This document shows positions 21,335 through 30,234 of a DNA stretch of 64,000 nt, piece after piece. Every line of letters starts with the position of its first letter. Within the stretch, counting starts at the first letter, position 1. Origin of the DNA: Janthinobacterium sp. PAMC25594 (GTDB taxonomy: Bacteria; Pseudomonadota; Gammaproteobacteria; Burkholderiales; Burkholderiaceae_D); contig NZ_CP080377.1 of assembly GCF_019443505.1 (NCBI RefSeq), positions 4,154,001-4,218,000 on the forward strand, given 5' to 3'. The position numbers and the translations under genes were made by a program. Under the pieces are notes generated by a model. It worked only from the letters and a program-made list of their open reading frames with translations, had not been told where the DNA came from and did not search any database.

Positions 21335-21495
21335 TGTAATCGTTTGTTCTCATTCGTCAAGCGGTTTGATTCAGCCATCAGGGAAGAATAGGCAGAAATG
21401 GCCACCTGACCGATGGGGAATGGACGAGGTTTGTCCTGGCTCACGCCGCTGCGGCGGTAGAATGCCGCTTTCAGTCAGGAATCACCGAGAGCACC

Positions 21496-21714
21496 ATGGA
21501 CAATGCAGAACAGATGGAAACACGTTTCGTCGATATCGAAATCAAGCTGGCGCAGCAGGAAGACCTGGTCGAGTCGCTGAACCAGATGGTGTACCAGCAG
21601 GGCAAGCGCATCGATCAATTGGAAGCGATGCTGCACAAGCTGGGCGAACACGTGCGCGACGGGGCGCAGCAGGCGAATGGCGGACTGGTCAACGAACGTC
21701 CGCCGCACTATTAA
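21496..21714 (+). CDS. slyX: SlyX family protein
   Basis: The protein has 72 residues with the SlyX pattern: a coiled-coil helix (FVDIEIKLAQQEDLVESLNQMVYQQGKRIDQLEAML) and the conserved C-terminal NERPPHY. It is a small cytoplasmic protein of unknown role. It is convergent with the DUF6404 gene; the two stop codons overlap by 4 bp. Confidence 0.9.
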   Translation: MDNAEQMETRFVDIEIKLAQQEDLVESLNQMVYQQGKRIDQLEAMLHKLGEHVRDGAQQANGGLVNERPPHY

Positions 21715-22103
21715 TCAAGGGAATTGCCTGGGGACTGTTGCTCGTCCAGCGCGGTCCATGCCGGCAACTCGTGCTTGCGCCGGTCGCGGGCATAGACGCT
21801 GGCCATGGCGATGCCAAACAGGCTGCCTGCCGCACAGGCCGCCATCAGCGCCGCCAGGGGTGATAACGGGGTGGCGGCATCGGGCCGCGACCAGAAAAAA
21901 AACCACATGATCAGGCCCCAGAACATGCCGAACCAGAGTCCCATGCCGAGCGCGGTACGCAGGAAAGACTGGAAATGCGGCGGCGGAACCTGCACGCCGG
22001 CCTTCCACAACAGGCGTATCAGCGGCGGCGCATAATGGCTGCGGGCCATGCCCGTGTTGCTCAACAGTTCCAGGGCGCGTGTCTTGCGGTGCTCAAAGCT
22101 CAT
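21711..22103 (-). CDS. DUF6404-like small membrane protein
   Basis: The protein has 130 residues, starting MSFEHRKTRALELLSNTG with GGAG 6 bases upstream. The segment APPLIRLLWKAGVQVPPPHF followed by two membrane helices (about 53-72 and 83-104) fits DUF6404. The function is unknown. An upstream in-frame extension to 22247 is rejected because it has no ribosome site and no family similarity. Confidence 0.72.
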   Translation of the reverse strand: MSFEHRKTRALELLSNTGMARSHYAPPLIRLLWKAGVQVPPPHFQSFLRTALGMGLWFGMFWGLIMWFFFWSRPDAATPLSPLAALMAACAAGSLFGIAMASVYARDRRKHELPAWTALDEQQSPGNSLD

Positions 22104-22258
22104 GGATTCTCCGGTTGCCGAATGGATACTATATGCGATACAGGTCAGCTGAGTATTGATATTTTGCATTGCATATCCGGAGAGCCGGGCATGAAAACCT
22201 TTCATGTATGGGCGTATCGCTACCATCGGTAGTTGCGGGTGACGCAAGTGTGTCAGGC

Positions 22259-22295
22259 TGTTATTATTTCAGGCTGGCCCGCGACACAATCGCGG
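22259..22295 (+). promoter_or_regulatory. Extended -10 promoter and 5' leader hairpin of the first M3 peptidase gene
   Basis: Extended -10 element TGTTATTAT is at 22259-22267. About 12 bp further, at 22279-22295, are CCGCGA and TCGCGG, 6-bp arms with a 5-base loop (CACAA). The hairpin would form close to the 5' end of a leader of about 48 bases. It ends 27 bases before the ATG. The same arrangement precedes the second paralogue. Confidence 0.5.
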
Positions 22296-22321
22296 CTCTC
22301 TTGCGTTTCTTGAAAGAAGAC

Positions 22322-24451
22322 ATGACCCGTCCAACAATGCTCGTCATCGCCGCCAGCCTGATGCTGGCGCCAGCCGCCGCCGCTTTTGCCGCTACCGCGG
22401 CCTTGCCTGCCTCGAACCCGTTTGCGCAGGCCAGCAGCCTGCCATTTCATTATCCACCGTTCGACAAGGTGCAGGACGCCGACTACGCACCCGCCTTTAC
22501 GGCAGGCATGGCCGCCAACCTGGCGGAAATCGACGCGATTGCGAATAACCGGAAGCCGGCCACGTTCGATAACACCATCGTCGCCATGGAACGCTCGGGC
22601 CAGCTGCTAAGCCGCGTGCGCACCGTGTTTTCCGTGATGTCCGGCTCCAACACGAATGAGACGATCCAGGGCCTGGAACGCGAACTGGCGCCGAAGATGG
22701 CGGCCCACAGCGACGCGGTCATGCTCAACGACAAACTCTTCAAGCGCATCGACAGCCTGTACGCCAAGCGCGACAAGCTGGGCCTCGATGCCGAATCGAA
22801 ACGCCTCTTGGCCCGCTATCACACGGACTTCGTGCGCGCGGGCGCCAAGCTGTCGGCGGCGGACAAAGAAAAGCTGCGCGCCTACAACGGCCAGCTGGCG
22901 GCCCTGTCGACCAAGTTCGCGCAAAATGTACTGAAGGAATTGAACGCCTCGGCTGTCGTCGTCGATACGCGCGAAGAACTCGACGGCCTGTCGCCGGCCG
23001 CCATCGAAGTAGCCGCCGGCCTGGCCAAGAAGCGCGGCCTCGACGGCAAATACGTGATCGCCCTCGTCAACACGACGGGCCAGGCGCCGCTGTCGCTGCT
23101 GACCAACCGCGCCGTGCGCGAACGCATCATGGCCGCTTCGCAAGCGCGCGGCAGCCGTGGCGGCGAGTTCGACAATACTCAGGAAGTGCTGGCACTGGCA
23201 AAGCTGCGCGCCGAACGTGCCGCGCTGATGGGCTACCCGAACTACGCGGCGTATTCGCTGGAAGACCAGACGGCGCATGACACCACCGCCGTGAACGCCC
23301 TGCTGGGCGAATTGGCGAAGCCGGCCGTCGTCAATGCGCGCCGCGAAGCGGACGATATCCAGAAGGTCATCGATGCAGGCAAAGGCGGCTTCAAGGTGGG
23401 CGCCGCCGACTGGGCTTTCTATAGCGACAAGGTACGCGCCGAACGCTACAACTTTGATGAAACGCAACTCAAACCGTACTTTGAAATGCACAGCGTGCTG
23501 ACCCGTGGCGTGTTCTTTGCCGCTGGCAAGTTGTATGGTCTCACTTTCAAGCAGCGCACCGACTTGCCCGTCTACACGGCCGACATGCTGGTGTACGACG
23601 TCTTCAATGAAGACGGCACGCAGCTGGCCATTTTCACGCTGGACCCTTACGCGCGCAGCAACAAGCGCGGCGGCGCCTGGGCAAATGCCTACGTGGGCCA
23701 GTCGAGCTTGCTGAACCGCAAGCCGGTGATTGCGAATAACCTCAACATTCCAAAGCCGGAAGCGGGCCAGCCGACCCTGATGACGTTTGACGAAGTCAAC
23801 ACCATGTTCCACGAATTCGGCCATGCGCTGCATGGCATGTTTTCGAACGTGAAATACCCGCGCTTCGCCGGCACCAGCGTGCCGCGCGACTTCGTCGAAT
23901 ACCCGTCGCAAGTCAACGAAATGTGGGCGCTGTGGCCGGAAGTGCTGCAAAACTACGCCAAGCACTACCAGACGGGCGCGGCCATTCCCGCCGAACTGCT
24001 GGCCAAGGTGACGGCGGCCGACAACTTCAACCAGGGCTACAAGACGACGGAATACCTGGCGTCGGCCCTGCTGGACCAGCGCTGGCATCAGCTGACCCCG
24101 GCACAGATTCCCACCGACGTGCTGGCGTTTGAAAAAACCGCCTTGACGGAGGCGGGTGTCGATTTCGCCCCGGCACCGCCGCGCTACCGCACCACGTATT
24201 TCTCGCACGCGTTCGCGGGCGGTTATTCGGCCGGCTACTACGCGTATCTGTGGTCGGAAAAGCTCGATGCCGATACGGTCGAGTGGTTCAAGGAAAACGG
24301 CGGCCTGACGCGCAAGAATGGCGACTGGTTCAGAGCCAAGTTGCTGTCGCGCGGCGGCAGCGCCGATGCGCTCGACATCTACCGCAACTTCCGCGGCCGC
24401 GATGCGAAGATCGAGCCGCTGCTGCAACGCCGTGGCCTGAGCGTTAAATAA
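22322..24451 (+). CDS. Secreted M3 family metallopeptidase (dipeptidyl carboxypeptidase Dcp type), copy 1
   Basis: The protein has 709 residues. A signal peptide covers about residues 1-24 (MTRPTMLVIAASLMLAPAAAAFA). The zinc motif HEFGH is at 497-501 with the downstream Glu in the peptidase M3 helix; FAGTSVPRDFVEYPSQVNE follows, as expected for Dcp/oligopeptidase A. The end LSRGGSADALDIYRNFRGRDAKIEPLLQRRGL is typical of Dcp. Family M3 Dcp enzymes remove C-terminal dipeptides; the signal peptide places it in the periplasm. It is followed by a terminator and by a paralogue with the same layout, clearly a tandem gene duplication. The ATG 22322 start gives the signal peptide directly. Confidence 0.93.
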   Translation: MTRPTMLVIAASLMLAPAAAAFAATAALPASNPFAQASSLPFHYPPFDKVQDADYAPAFTAGMAANLAEIDAIANNRKPATFDNTIVAMERSGQLLSRVRTVFSVMSGSNTNETIQGLERELAPKMAAHSDAVMLNDKLFKRIDSLYAKRDKLGLDAESKRLLARYHTDFVRAGAKLSAADKEKLRAYNGQLAALSTKFAQNVLKELNASAVVVDTREELDGLSPAAIEVAAGLAKKRGLDGKYVIALVNTTGQAPLSLLTNRAVRERIMAASQARGSRGGEFDNTQEVLALAKLRAERAALMGYPNYAAYSLEDQTAHDTTAVNALLGELAKPAVVNARREADDIQKVIDAGKGGFKVGAADWAFYSDKVRAERYNFDETQLKPYFEMHSVLTRGVFFAAGKLYGLTFKQRTDLPVYTADMLVYDVFNEDGTQLAIFTLDPYARSNKRGGAWANAYVGQSSLLNRKPVIANNLNIPKPEAGQPTLMTFDEVNTMFHEFGHALHGMFSNVKYPRFAGTSVPRDFVEYPSQVNEMWALWPEVLQNYAKHYQTGAAIPAELLAKVTAADNFNQGYKTTEYLASALLDQRWHQLTPAQIPTDVLAFEKTALTEAGVDFAPAPPRYRTTYFSHAFAGGYSAGYYAYLWSEKLDADTVEWFKENGGLTRKNGDWFRAKLLSRGGSADALDIYRNFRGRDAKIEPLLQRRGLSVK

Positions 24452-24496
24452 GCCGGCAAGTAATCGGGTGATGCCGGCGTCAAGGCCGGGTCAATG

Positions 24497-24535
24497 AAAA
24501 AATGGCTGCCAAGCAATTGGCGGCCATTTTTATTT
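24497..24535 (+). terminator. Intrinsic terminator of M3 peptidase copy 1
   Basis: AAAATGGCTGCC (24499-24510) pairs with GGCGGCCATTTTT (24519-24531) with one mismatch, followed by a T-rich run. It lies 46 bp after the stop and separates the two M3 genes into independent transcripts. Confidence 0.75.
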
Positions 24536-24625
24536 GGCGATTTTTATTTTACACCGTGGTAAACCGCGCATTTGGCGTGCTGCACCACAGGATCACCCAT
24601 GTTGGATGACGCCTGTGTGACAGGC

Positions 24626-24662
24626 TGCTATGATCTGCCACTGGCCCGCGACGCGATCGCGG
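24626..24662 (+). promoter_or_regulatory. Extended -10 promoter and 5' leader hairpin of the second M3 peptidase gene
   Basis: Extended -10 element TGCTATGAT is at 24626-24634. The hairpin CCGCGA/TCGCGG is at 24646-24662, with a loop (CGCGA) different from that of copy 1 but an identical stem. It ends 27 bases before the ATG. Spacing from -10 to hairpin and from hairpin to start is kept between the two paralogues. Confidence 0.5.
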
Positions 24663-24689
24663 TTCTTCCCGCGCTTCCTGAAAGATGTC

Positions 24690-26831
24690 ATGATCCGTCC
24701 ACAACTGCTCGTCATCGCCGCCAGCGTCATGCTGGCCCACGCCGCTCCTTCCGCCCTGGCCGCCGCCGCACCTGCCGCCGCCATCAGCGCCCAGAATCCT
24801 TTGCTCAAAGTCAGTCCGCTGCCATTCCAGATGCCGCAGTTCGGCCTGATCAAGGATGCTCACTATGCGCCGGCGTTTGCCGAAGGCATGAAACGCCAGT
24901 TGGCTGAAGTCAACGCGATTGCCAGCAACCGCCAGCCGGCCACGTTTGAAAACACCATCGTCGCGCTGGAGCGCACGGGGCAGCTGCTGCACCGCGTGCA
25001 GAGCATCTTCAGCAACATGACGTCGACCAATACCAATGCCGTGCTGGAAGCGGTGGAAGTGGATGTGTCGCCCAAGCTGGCCGCGCATGGCGACGCCATC
25101 ACCCTGAACCCGAAACTGTTTGCCCGCATCGACACCCTGTATGCCAAGCGCGACAAGCTGGGCCTCGATGCCGAATCCTTGCGCTTGCTGGAACGTTATC
25201 ACACGGATTTCGTGCGCGCCGGCGCCAAGCTGTCCGATGCGGACAAGGAAAAACTGAAAGCCTATAACGCCGAGCAGGCGGGCCTGGAAACGGCCTTCGC
25301 GCAAAACGTGCTGAAGGAAACGAATGCCAAGAGCCTCGTCGTCGACACCCGTGCCGAACTGGCCGGCATGACGGACAGCGATATCGACACGGCCGCCGCG
25401 GCCGCCAAGGAACGCGGTTTGACGGGCAAGTTCGTCATCGCCCTGGTCAACACCAGCGGCCAGCCGCCATTGGCCGTATTGACGGATCGCAAGACACGCC
25501 AGCGTTTGATGGACGCTTCGCTGAACCGGGGCAGCCAGGGCGGCGAGTTCGACAACCGCGCCATCGTGCTGAAACTGGCCAAATTGCGCGCCGAACGGGC
25601 CACCTTGCTCGGTTACGCCAATTACGCCGCCTATTCGCTGGAAGACCAGACGGCCAAGACGACGACCGCCGTCAACACCTTGCTGTCGGAACTGGCGAAA
25701 CCGGCTGTCGCCAATGCGCGCCGCGAAGCGGCCGACCTGCAGCAAGTGGTCGATGCGGAAAAAGGCGGTTTCCAGGTAGCGGCGGCCGACTGGGCCATCT
25801 ACACGGACAAGCTGCGCAAGCAACGTTTCAACTTTGATGAAAACGAGCTGAAACCGTATCTGGAACTCAACAGCGTGCTGAACAACGGCGTCTTCTTTGC
25901 CGCCAATAAACTGTACGGCATCAGCTTCAAGCAACGTACTGATTTACCGGTGTACAACCCGGACGTGCGCGTCTACGACGTTCTGGATGCCAACGGCAAG
26001 CCGCTGGCCCTGTTCATCGCCGACTTCTATGCGCGTGGCAACAAGCATGGCGGCGCGTGGATGAATGAATACGTGTCGCAATCATCGCTGATGGGCACGC
26101 ATCCCGTTGTCGCCAACCAGTTGAATATTCCGAAGCCGCCGGCCGGTCAGCCGACGCTATTGACGTTCGATGAAGTGACGACGATGTTCCACGAATTCGG
26201 CCATGCGCTGCACGGCATGTTCTCGAACGTGAAATACCCGCGCTTTGCCGGCACCAGCGTGCCGAGCGACTTCGTCGAGTATCCATCGCAAGTCAATGAA
26301 ATGTGGGCCGTCTGGCCGGAAGTGCTGCAAAACTATGCCAAGCACTACCAGAGCGGCGCGGCCATGCCGCAGGAATTGCTCGACAAGGTCACGGCGGCGA
26401 AGAAATTCAACCAGGGCTTCATGACCACCGAGTACCTGTCGGCGGCCCTGCTGGACCAGCGCTGGCACCAGCTGGCGCCAGCGCAGATTCCGACGGACGT
26501 GCTGGCCTTTGAAGCGGCATCGTTGAAAGACGCGGGCGTCGACTACGCGCCCGTGCCGCCGCGCTACCGCACCAGCTACTTCTCGCACAGCTTCTCGGGC
26601 GGCTACTCGGCGGCATACTATGCCTACCTGTGGTCGGAAAAGCTGGACGCCGAATCGGTCAACTGGTTCAAGGAAAACGGCGGCCTGACGCGCAAGAATG
26701 GCGACTGGTTCCGCAGCAAATTGCTGTCGCGCGGCGGCAGCGTCGATGCGCTGCAACTGTTCCGTGACTTCCGCGGCCGCGACGCCACCGTGGAACCATT
26801 GCTGGAACGCCGCGGCTTGAACGCGAAGTAA
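24690..26831 (+). CDS. Secreted M3 family metallopeptidase (Dcp type), copy 2
   Basis: The protein has 713 residues and can be aligned with copy 1 along its whole length by eye. The signal peptide is at about 1-28 (MIRPQLLVIAASVMLAHAAP, then SALAAA). HEFGH lies at 501-505. The two proteins are nearly identical around the catalytic site (FEMxxxxHEFGHALHGMFS region) and diverge most in the first 40 residues and in the linker around 470-490. ATG 24690 is used because it opens the signal peptide; an upstream ATG at 24630 covers the leader hairpin. Both copies look intact, so both are probably active in the periplasm, perhaps with different peptide preference. Confidence 0.93.
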   Translation: MIRPQLLVIAASVMLAHAAPSALAAAAPAAAISAQNPLLKVSPLPFQMPQFGLIKDAHYAPAFAEGMKRQLAEVNAIASNRQPATFENTIVALERTGQLLHRVQSIFSNMTSTNTNAVLEAVEVDVSPKLAAHGDAITLNPKLFARIDTLYAKRDKLGLDAESLRLLERYHTDFVRAGAKLSDADKEKLKAYNAEQAGLETAFAQNVLKETNAKSLVVDTRAELAGMTDSDIDTAAAAAKERGLTGKFVIALVNTSGQPPLAVLTDRKTRQRLMDASLNRGSQGGEFDNRAIVLKLAKLRAERATLLGYANYAAYSLEDQTAKTTTAVNTLLSELAKPAVANARREAADLQQVVDAEKGGFQVAAADWAIYTDKLRKQRFNFDENELKPYLELNSVLNNGVFFAANKLYGISFKQRTDLPVYNPDVRVYDVLDANGKPLALFIADFYARGNKHGGAWMNEYVSQSSLMGTHPVVANQLNIPKPPAGQPTLLTFDEVTTMFHEFGHALHGMFSNVKYPRFAGTSVPSDFVEYPSQVNEMWAVWPEVLQNYAKHYQSGAAMPQELLDKVTAAKKFNQGFMTTEYLSAALLDQRWHQLAPAQIPTDVLAFEAASLKDAGVDYAPVPPRYRTSYFSHSFSGGYSAAYYAYLWSEKLDAESVNWFKENGGLTRKNGDWFRSKLLSRGGSVDALQLFRDFRGRDATVEPLLERRGLNAK

Positions 26832-26843
26832 GCCGTCCTCATC

Positions 26844-26884
26844 AGAAGCTTGCGTTGCGTTGACATGGCGCACGCAAGCTTTCT
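26844..26884 (+). terminator. Stem-loop terminator after M3 peptidase copy 2
   Basis: AAGCTTGCGT (26846-26855) and ACGCAAGCTT (26872-26881) are perfect 10-bp arms with a 16-base loop; the T run is short (TTTCT). It is probably a terminator, but weaker than most others in the window. Confidence 0.55.
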
Positions 26885-26949
26885 GTGCCGGCGGCGTAGA
26901 ATTGAGTAAGATGTAAATGAAGACGTAACCAAGGCAGTCGAAAGAGTAT

Positions 26950-27162
26950 ATGAGTCAGCAAGATTTGAATGGCATCACCCTGGAAGGTATCGTGACGCGC
27001 CTGCACGCCCACTACGGTTGGGACGGCCTGGCCAAGCACATCGATATCAATTGCTTCATCAGCGATCCCAGCATCAAGTCGAGCCTGAAATTTTTGCGCA
27101 AGACCCCGTGGGCCAGGAGCAAGGTGGAACAATTGTTCCTGGACACGCAATTTACTGACTGA
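26950..27162 (+). CDS. VF530 family DNA-binding protein
   Basis: The protein has 70 residues: [22 protein letters not shown], then [20 protein letters not shown] and KVEQLFLD. This is the VF530 (DUF2132) family, a small helical fold related to HTH DNA-binding proteins. The biological role is unknown. It is followed 12 bp later by a DUF4404 gene, so the two are likely co-transcribed. Confidence 0.88.
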   Translation: MSQQDLNGITLEGIVTRLHAHYGWDGLAKHIDINCFISDPSIKSSLKFLRKTPWARSKVEQLFLDTQFTD

Positions 27163-27174
27163 CAGGAAAAAGAT

Positions 27175-27453
27175 ATGGATAGCAAACTCAAGGAATCGCT
27201 GCAACAGTTGCATTCGACACTCGCAACCAGCGGCCCCGTCGATGAAGAACTGCATGGTTTGCTGCAAAAACTCGATGTCGACATCAAGTTGCTGATGGAA
27301 AAGCGCGCCGCGCAGGAACAGGACGAAGAGTCGACCACGTATGGGCTGGCCGAGCGCAGCCAGGAATTGTCGGCCAAGTTTGCCGTCAAGCATCCGAAAC
27401 TGGAGCCGGCGCTGCGGGAACTTGGCGAGATTCTCGCCAATATGGGGATCTGA
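27175..27453 (+). CDS. DUF4404 family protein
   Basis: The protein has 92 residues, mostly helical and acidic: LKESLQQLHSTLATSG, then VDEELHGLLQKLDVDIK, ending PALRELGEILANMGI. This is the DUF4404 pattern and normal length. The function is unknown. AGGAAAAAG-type spacing before ATG 27175 supports the start. It is the second gene of a small operon with the VF530 gene. Confidence 0.82.
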   Translation: MDSKLKESLQQLHSTLATSGPVDEELHGLLQKLDVDIKLLMEKRAAQEQDEESTTYGLAERSQELSAKFAVKHPKLEPALRELGEILANMGI

Positions 27454-27471
27454 TGTAACCCGGGGAAAAGC

Positions 27472-27502
27472 TGGGGTCAGACCCCCGAAGGGTCAGACCC
27501 CA
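27472..27502. repeat. REP-like double palindrome GGGTCAGACCC
   Basis: The 11-bp palindrome GGGTCAGACCC occurs twice within 31 bp (units centred at 27479 and 27495). The same unit appears in opposite orientation as a pair at 49729-49792. It lies just after the DUF4404 stop. Confidence 0.65.
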
Positions 27503-27615
27503 AGGGCCTTCTTTCCCCAAGTGATTGAAAAATAAACGTTTTTTGTACTGAAATCCAACAGTAAAAAGCAGGCCGTCAGGTTGGAAATGGCCAATTCCGG
27601 TACAATCCGTACCCT

Positions 27616-29952
27616 ATGAGCTCCCCTACCAATTTATTTGCGACCGTTCCCAAGCGGTCTGCCCGCGCTGCCGTGGCGCCTTTCCTGCCGATGTCGCGTG
27701 CCGAGATGGACGTGCTGGGCTGGGACCAGTGCGACGTCATCCTCGTCACGGGCGACGCCTACATCGACCATCCGAGTTTCGGCATGGCCCTCGTTGGCCG
27801 CCTGCTCGAAGCGCAAGGTTACCGCGTTGGCATCATCAGCCAGCCGGACTGGCTGTCGGCCGACGCCTTCCGCATCCTCGGCAAGCCGCGTTTGTACTAT
27901 GGCATTACCGCCGGCAACATGGATTCCATGGTCAACCAGTACACGGCCGACCGCAAGATCCGCTCCGACGACGCCTACACGGCGAATGCCGAACCGAATA
28001 AACGCCCGGACCGCGCCGTCACCGTGTACGCCCAGCGCGCGCGCGAAGCGTATCCCGACGTGCCGGTGGTCATCGGCAGTATCGAGGCGTCGCTGCGCCG
28101 CATCGCCCATTACGATTACTGGTCGGACAAGGTCCGCCGTTCCGTCTTGCCCGATTCCAAGGCCGATCTGTTGATCTTTGGCAATGCCGAACGGGCGCTG
28201 GTCGACCTGACGCACCGTCTGGCCGCCGGCGAAAACATCAAGGATATCCGCGACTTGCGCGGCACGGCCTTCATGGTGCCGTCCGGCTGGCTGCCTGGCG
28301 ACGACTGGGGCGTGCACAATTCCACCCGCGTCGACGTGCCCGGCAAGGTCGATCCGCACTACAGCCCGTATGAGATGGTGCAGGAAGACAAGACCGCCTG
28401 CGCCACGGAAAATGCCTCGAAATCGGCCGAAGTCATCAAGCCGATCCGCATCATGAGCCGCGAAGAGCGCCTGGCCATGGCCAAGGAAAAGCACGACAAG
28501 ACGGTCGTGCGCTTGCCCGCCTACGACGTCGTCAAGGATGACCCCGTCATGTATGCGCACGCGTCGCGCGTGTTCCACCTGGAATCGAATCCCGGCAATG
28601 CGCGCGCCATGGTGCAGGCGCACGGCGAACGCGACGTGTGGCTCAATCCGCCGCCGCTGCCGCTGGCCATGGACGAGATGGATGGCGTGTACGACATGAA
28701 TTACGCGCGCGCCCCGCACCCAAGTTACGGCAAGGCGCACATTCCCGCCTGGGAAATGATCCGTTTTTCCGTCAACATCATGCGCGGCTGCTTCGGCGGC
28801 TGCACCTTCTGCTCGATCACGGAACATGAAGGCCGCATCATCCAGAGCCGCTCGGAACCGTCGATCCTGCGCGAAATCGAGCATATCCGCGATAAAACCA
28901 AAGGCTTTACGGGCACCATTTCCGATATGGGTGGCCCGACGGCGAATATGTACCGCCTCGCTTGCAAAGATAAAGAGATCGAAGTGTCGTGCCGCCGCCT
29001 GTCCTGCGTGTACCCGTCGATCTGCGTCAACCTGGGCACCGACCACAGCAAGCTCATTTCCCTGTACCGCAAGGCGCGCGCCATTCCCGGCATCAAGAAA
29101 GTGCTGATCAGCTCGGGCTTGCGCTACGATCTGGCCGTGCGTTCGCCCGAGTACGTCAAAGAGCTGGTGACGCACCACGTCGGCGGTTTGCTGAAGATCG
29201 CGCCCGAGCACACGGAAGAGGGCACTTTGTCGAAGATGATGAAGCCCGGCATCGGCGCGTATGACGAATTCAAGGAAATGTTCGACCGTTTCTCGCTGGA
29301 AGCGGGCAAGAAGCAATACCTGATCCCGTACTTCATCGCCGCCCATCCGGGCACGACGGACCTGGACATGCTGAACCTGGCCCTGTGGCTGAAGAAAAAC
29401 AATTTCAAGCTGGACCAAGTGCAAACCTTCATGCCCACGCCGATGGCCATGGCCACGACCATGTATCACACACGCAAGAATCCCTTGCGCAAGGTCACGA
29501 CTGACTCGGAAGTGGTGGAAACGGCGCGCAGCGGCAAGATCCGCCGCACGCACAAGGCTTTCCTGCGCTACCAGGATCCGGCCAACTGGCCGATCCTGCG
29601 CGAAGCGCTGGTCAACATGGGGCGTGGCGACTTGATCGGCAATGGCGACAAGCACTTGATTCCTGCCTGGACCTCGTCCGAGTCGGGCGGCCTGGCCGCA
29701 GGCGAACGCAGCCGCCAGACGCATGGCGCCGGCACGCCGGACAAGTTCAAGGTCACGCCAGGCAAGAACCGCATCGCCCTGGGCGGCACGGCTGCCGCGC
29801 CAAAAGCCTCGGCTGCGGAATCGAAAGTGCGGCCCTCGATTTTGTCGACCATCAAGACGAAGGCCAAGCCGGCCGTCGTGCCGATGGGCCGTGGCAGCAA
29901 GCCGCCCGCCAAGGGTGGCCATGCCGCGCCGGCACGGGGCGGGCGCAAGTAA
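27616..29952 (+). CDS. YgiQ family radical SAM protein
   Basis: The protein has 778 residues. The N-terminal 300 residues are the YgiQ-specific domain ([25 protein letters not shown] type opening). The radical SAM cluster motif CFGGCTFC is at 392-399 (C392, C396, C399). Residues after about 690 are a Lys/Ala/Pro-rich basic tail, as often seen in this family. It is presumed to bind a [4Fe-4S] cluster and SAM; the substrate is unknown. It is flanked by a REP-like element upstream and a strong terminator downstream, and is transcribed alone. Confidence 0.93.
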   Translation: MSSPTNLFATVPKRSARAAVAPFLPMSRAEMDVLGWDQCDVILVTGDAYIDHPSFGMALVGRLLEAQGYRVGIISQPDWLSADAFRILGKPRLYYGITAGNMDSMVNQYTADRKIRSDDAYTANAEPNKRPDRAVTVYAQRAREAYPDVPVVIGSIEASLRRIAHYDYWSDKVRRSVLPDSKADLLIFGNAERALVDLTHRLAAGENIKDIRDLRGTAFMVPSGWLPGDDWGVHNSTRVDVPGKVDPHYSPYEMVQEDKTACATENASKSAEVIKPIRIMSREERLAMAKEKHDKTVVRLPAYDVVKDDPVMYAHASRVFHLESNPGNARAMVQAHGERDVWLNPPPLPLAMDEMDGVYDMNYARAPHPSYGKAHIPAWEMIRFSVNIMRGCFGGCTFCSITEHEGRIIQSRSEPSILREIEHIRDKTKGFTGTISDMGGPTANMYRLACKDKEIEVSCRRLSCVYPSICVNLGTDHSKLISLYRKARAIPGIKKVLISSGLRYDLAVRSPEYVKELVTHHVGGLLKIAPEHTEEGTLSKMMKPGIGAYDEFKEMFDRFSLEAGKKQYLIPYFIAAHPGTTDLDMLNLALWLKKNNFKLDQVQTFMPTPMAMATTMYHTRKNPLRKVTTDSEVVETARSGKIRRTHKAFLRYQDPANWPILREALVNMGRGDLIGNGDKHLIPAWTSSESGGLAAGERSRQTHGAGTPDKFKVTPGKNRIALGGTAAAPKASAAESKVRPSILSTIKTKAKPAVVPMGRGSKPPAKGGHAAPARGGRK

Positions 29953-29981
29953 ACTGCCCTCGGCGCCTCGGGCATCGCCTG

Positions 29982-30018
29982 AAAACCCGGCAACGCGGAC
30001 TGCGTTGCCGGGTTTTTT
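29982..30018 (+). terminator. Intrinsic terminator of the YgiQ gene
   Basis: The arms CCCGGCAACGC (29986-29996) and GCGTTGCCGGG (30002-30012) form a perfect 11-bp stem with a 5-base loop, followed by TTTTTT. Confidence 0.92.
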
Positions 30019-30234
30019 GCTCTCTGCGCACCAAGATGGTGCGCGAGATGGCCTTGGCGGCAGTATTTTTACCAATATTTAAAAATTGAATAGAGCAAAA
30101 GGCAATTTTCTCTTGTGGCAACTTGCTGTTTGAAAATATACTCGTTGCATATTTAGCCGTACGGCAACAAAGCTGCCATTCTGGCAAGCGATACAGGCGT
30201 ACGGCGTCAGCGTTGATATGAAAAGAGATGCCAA

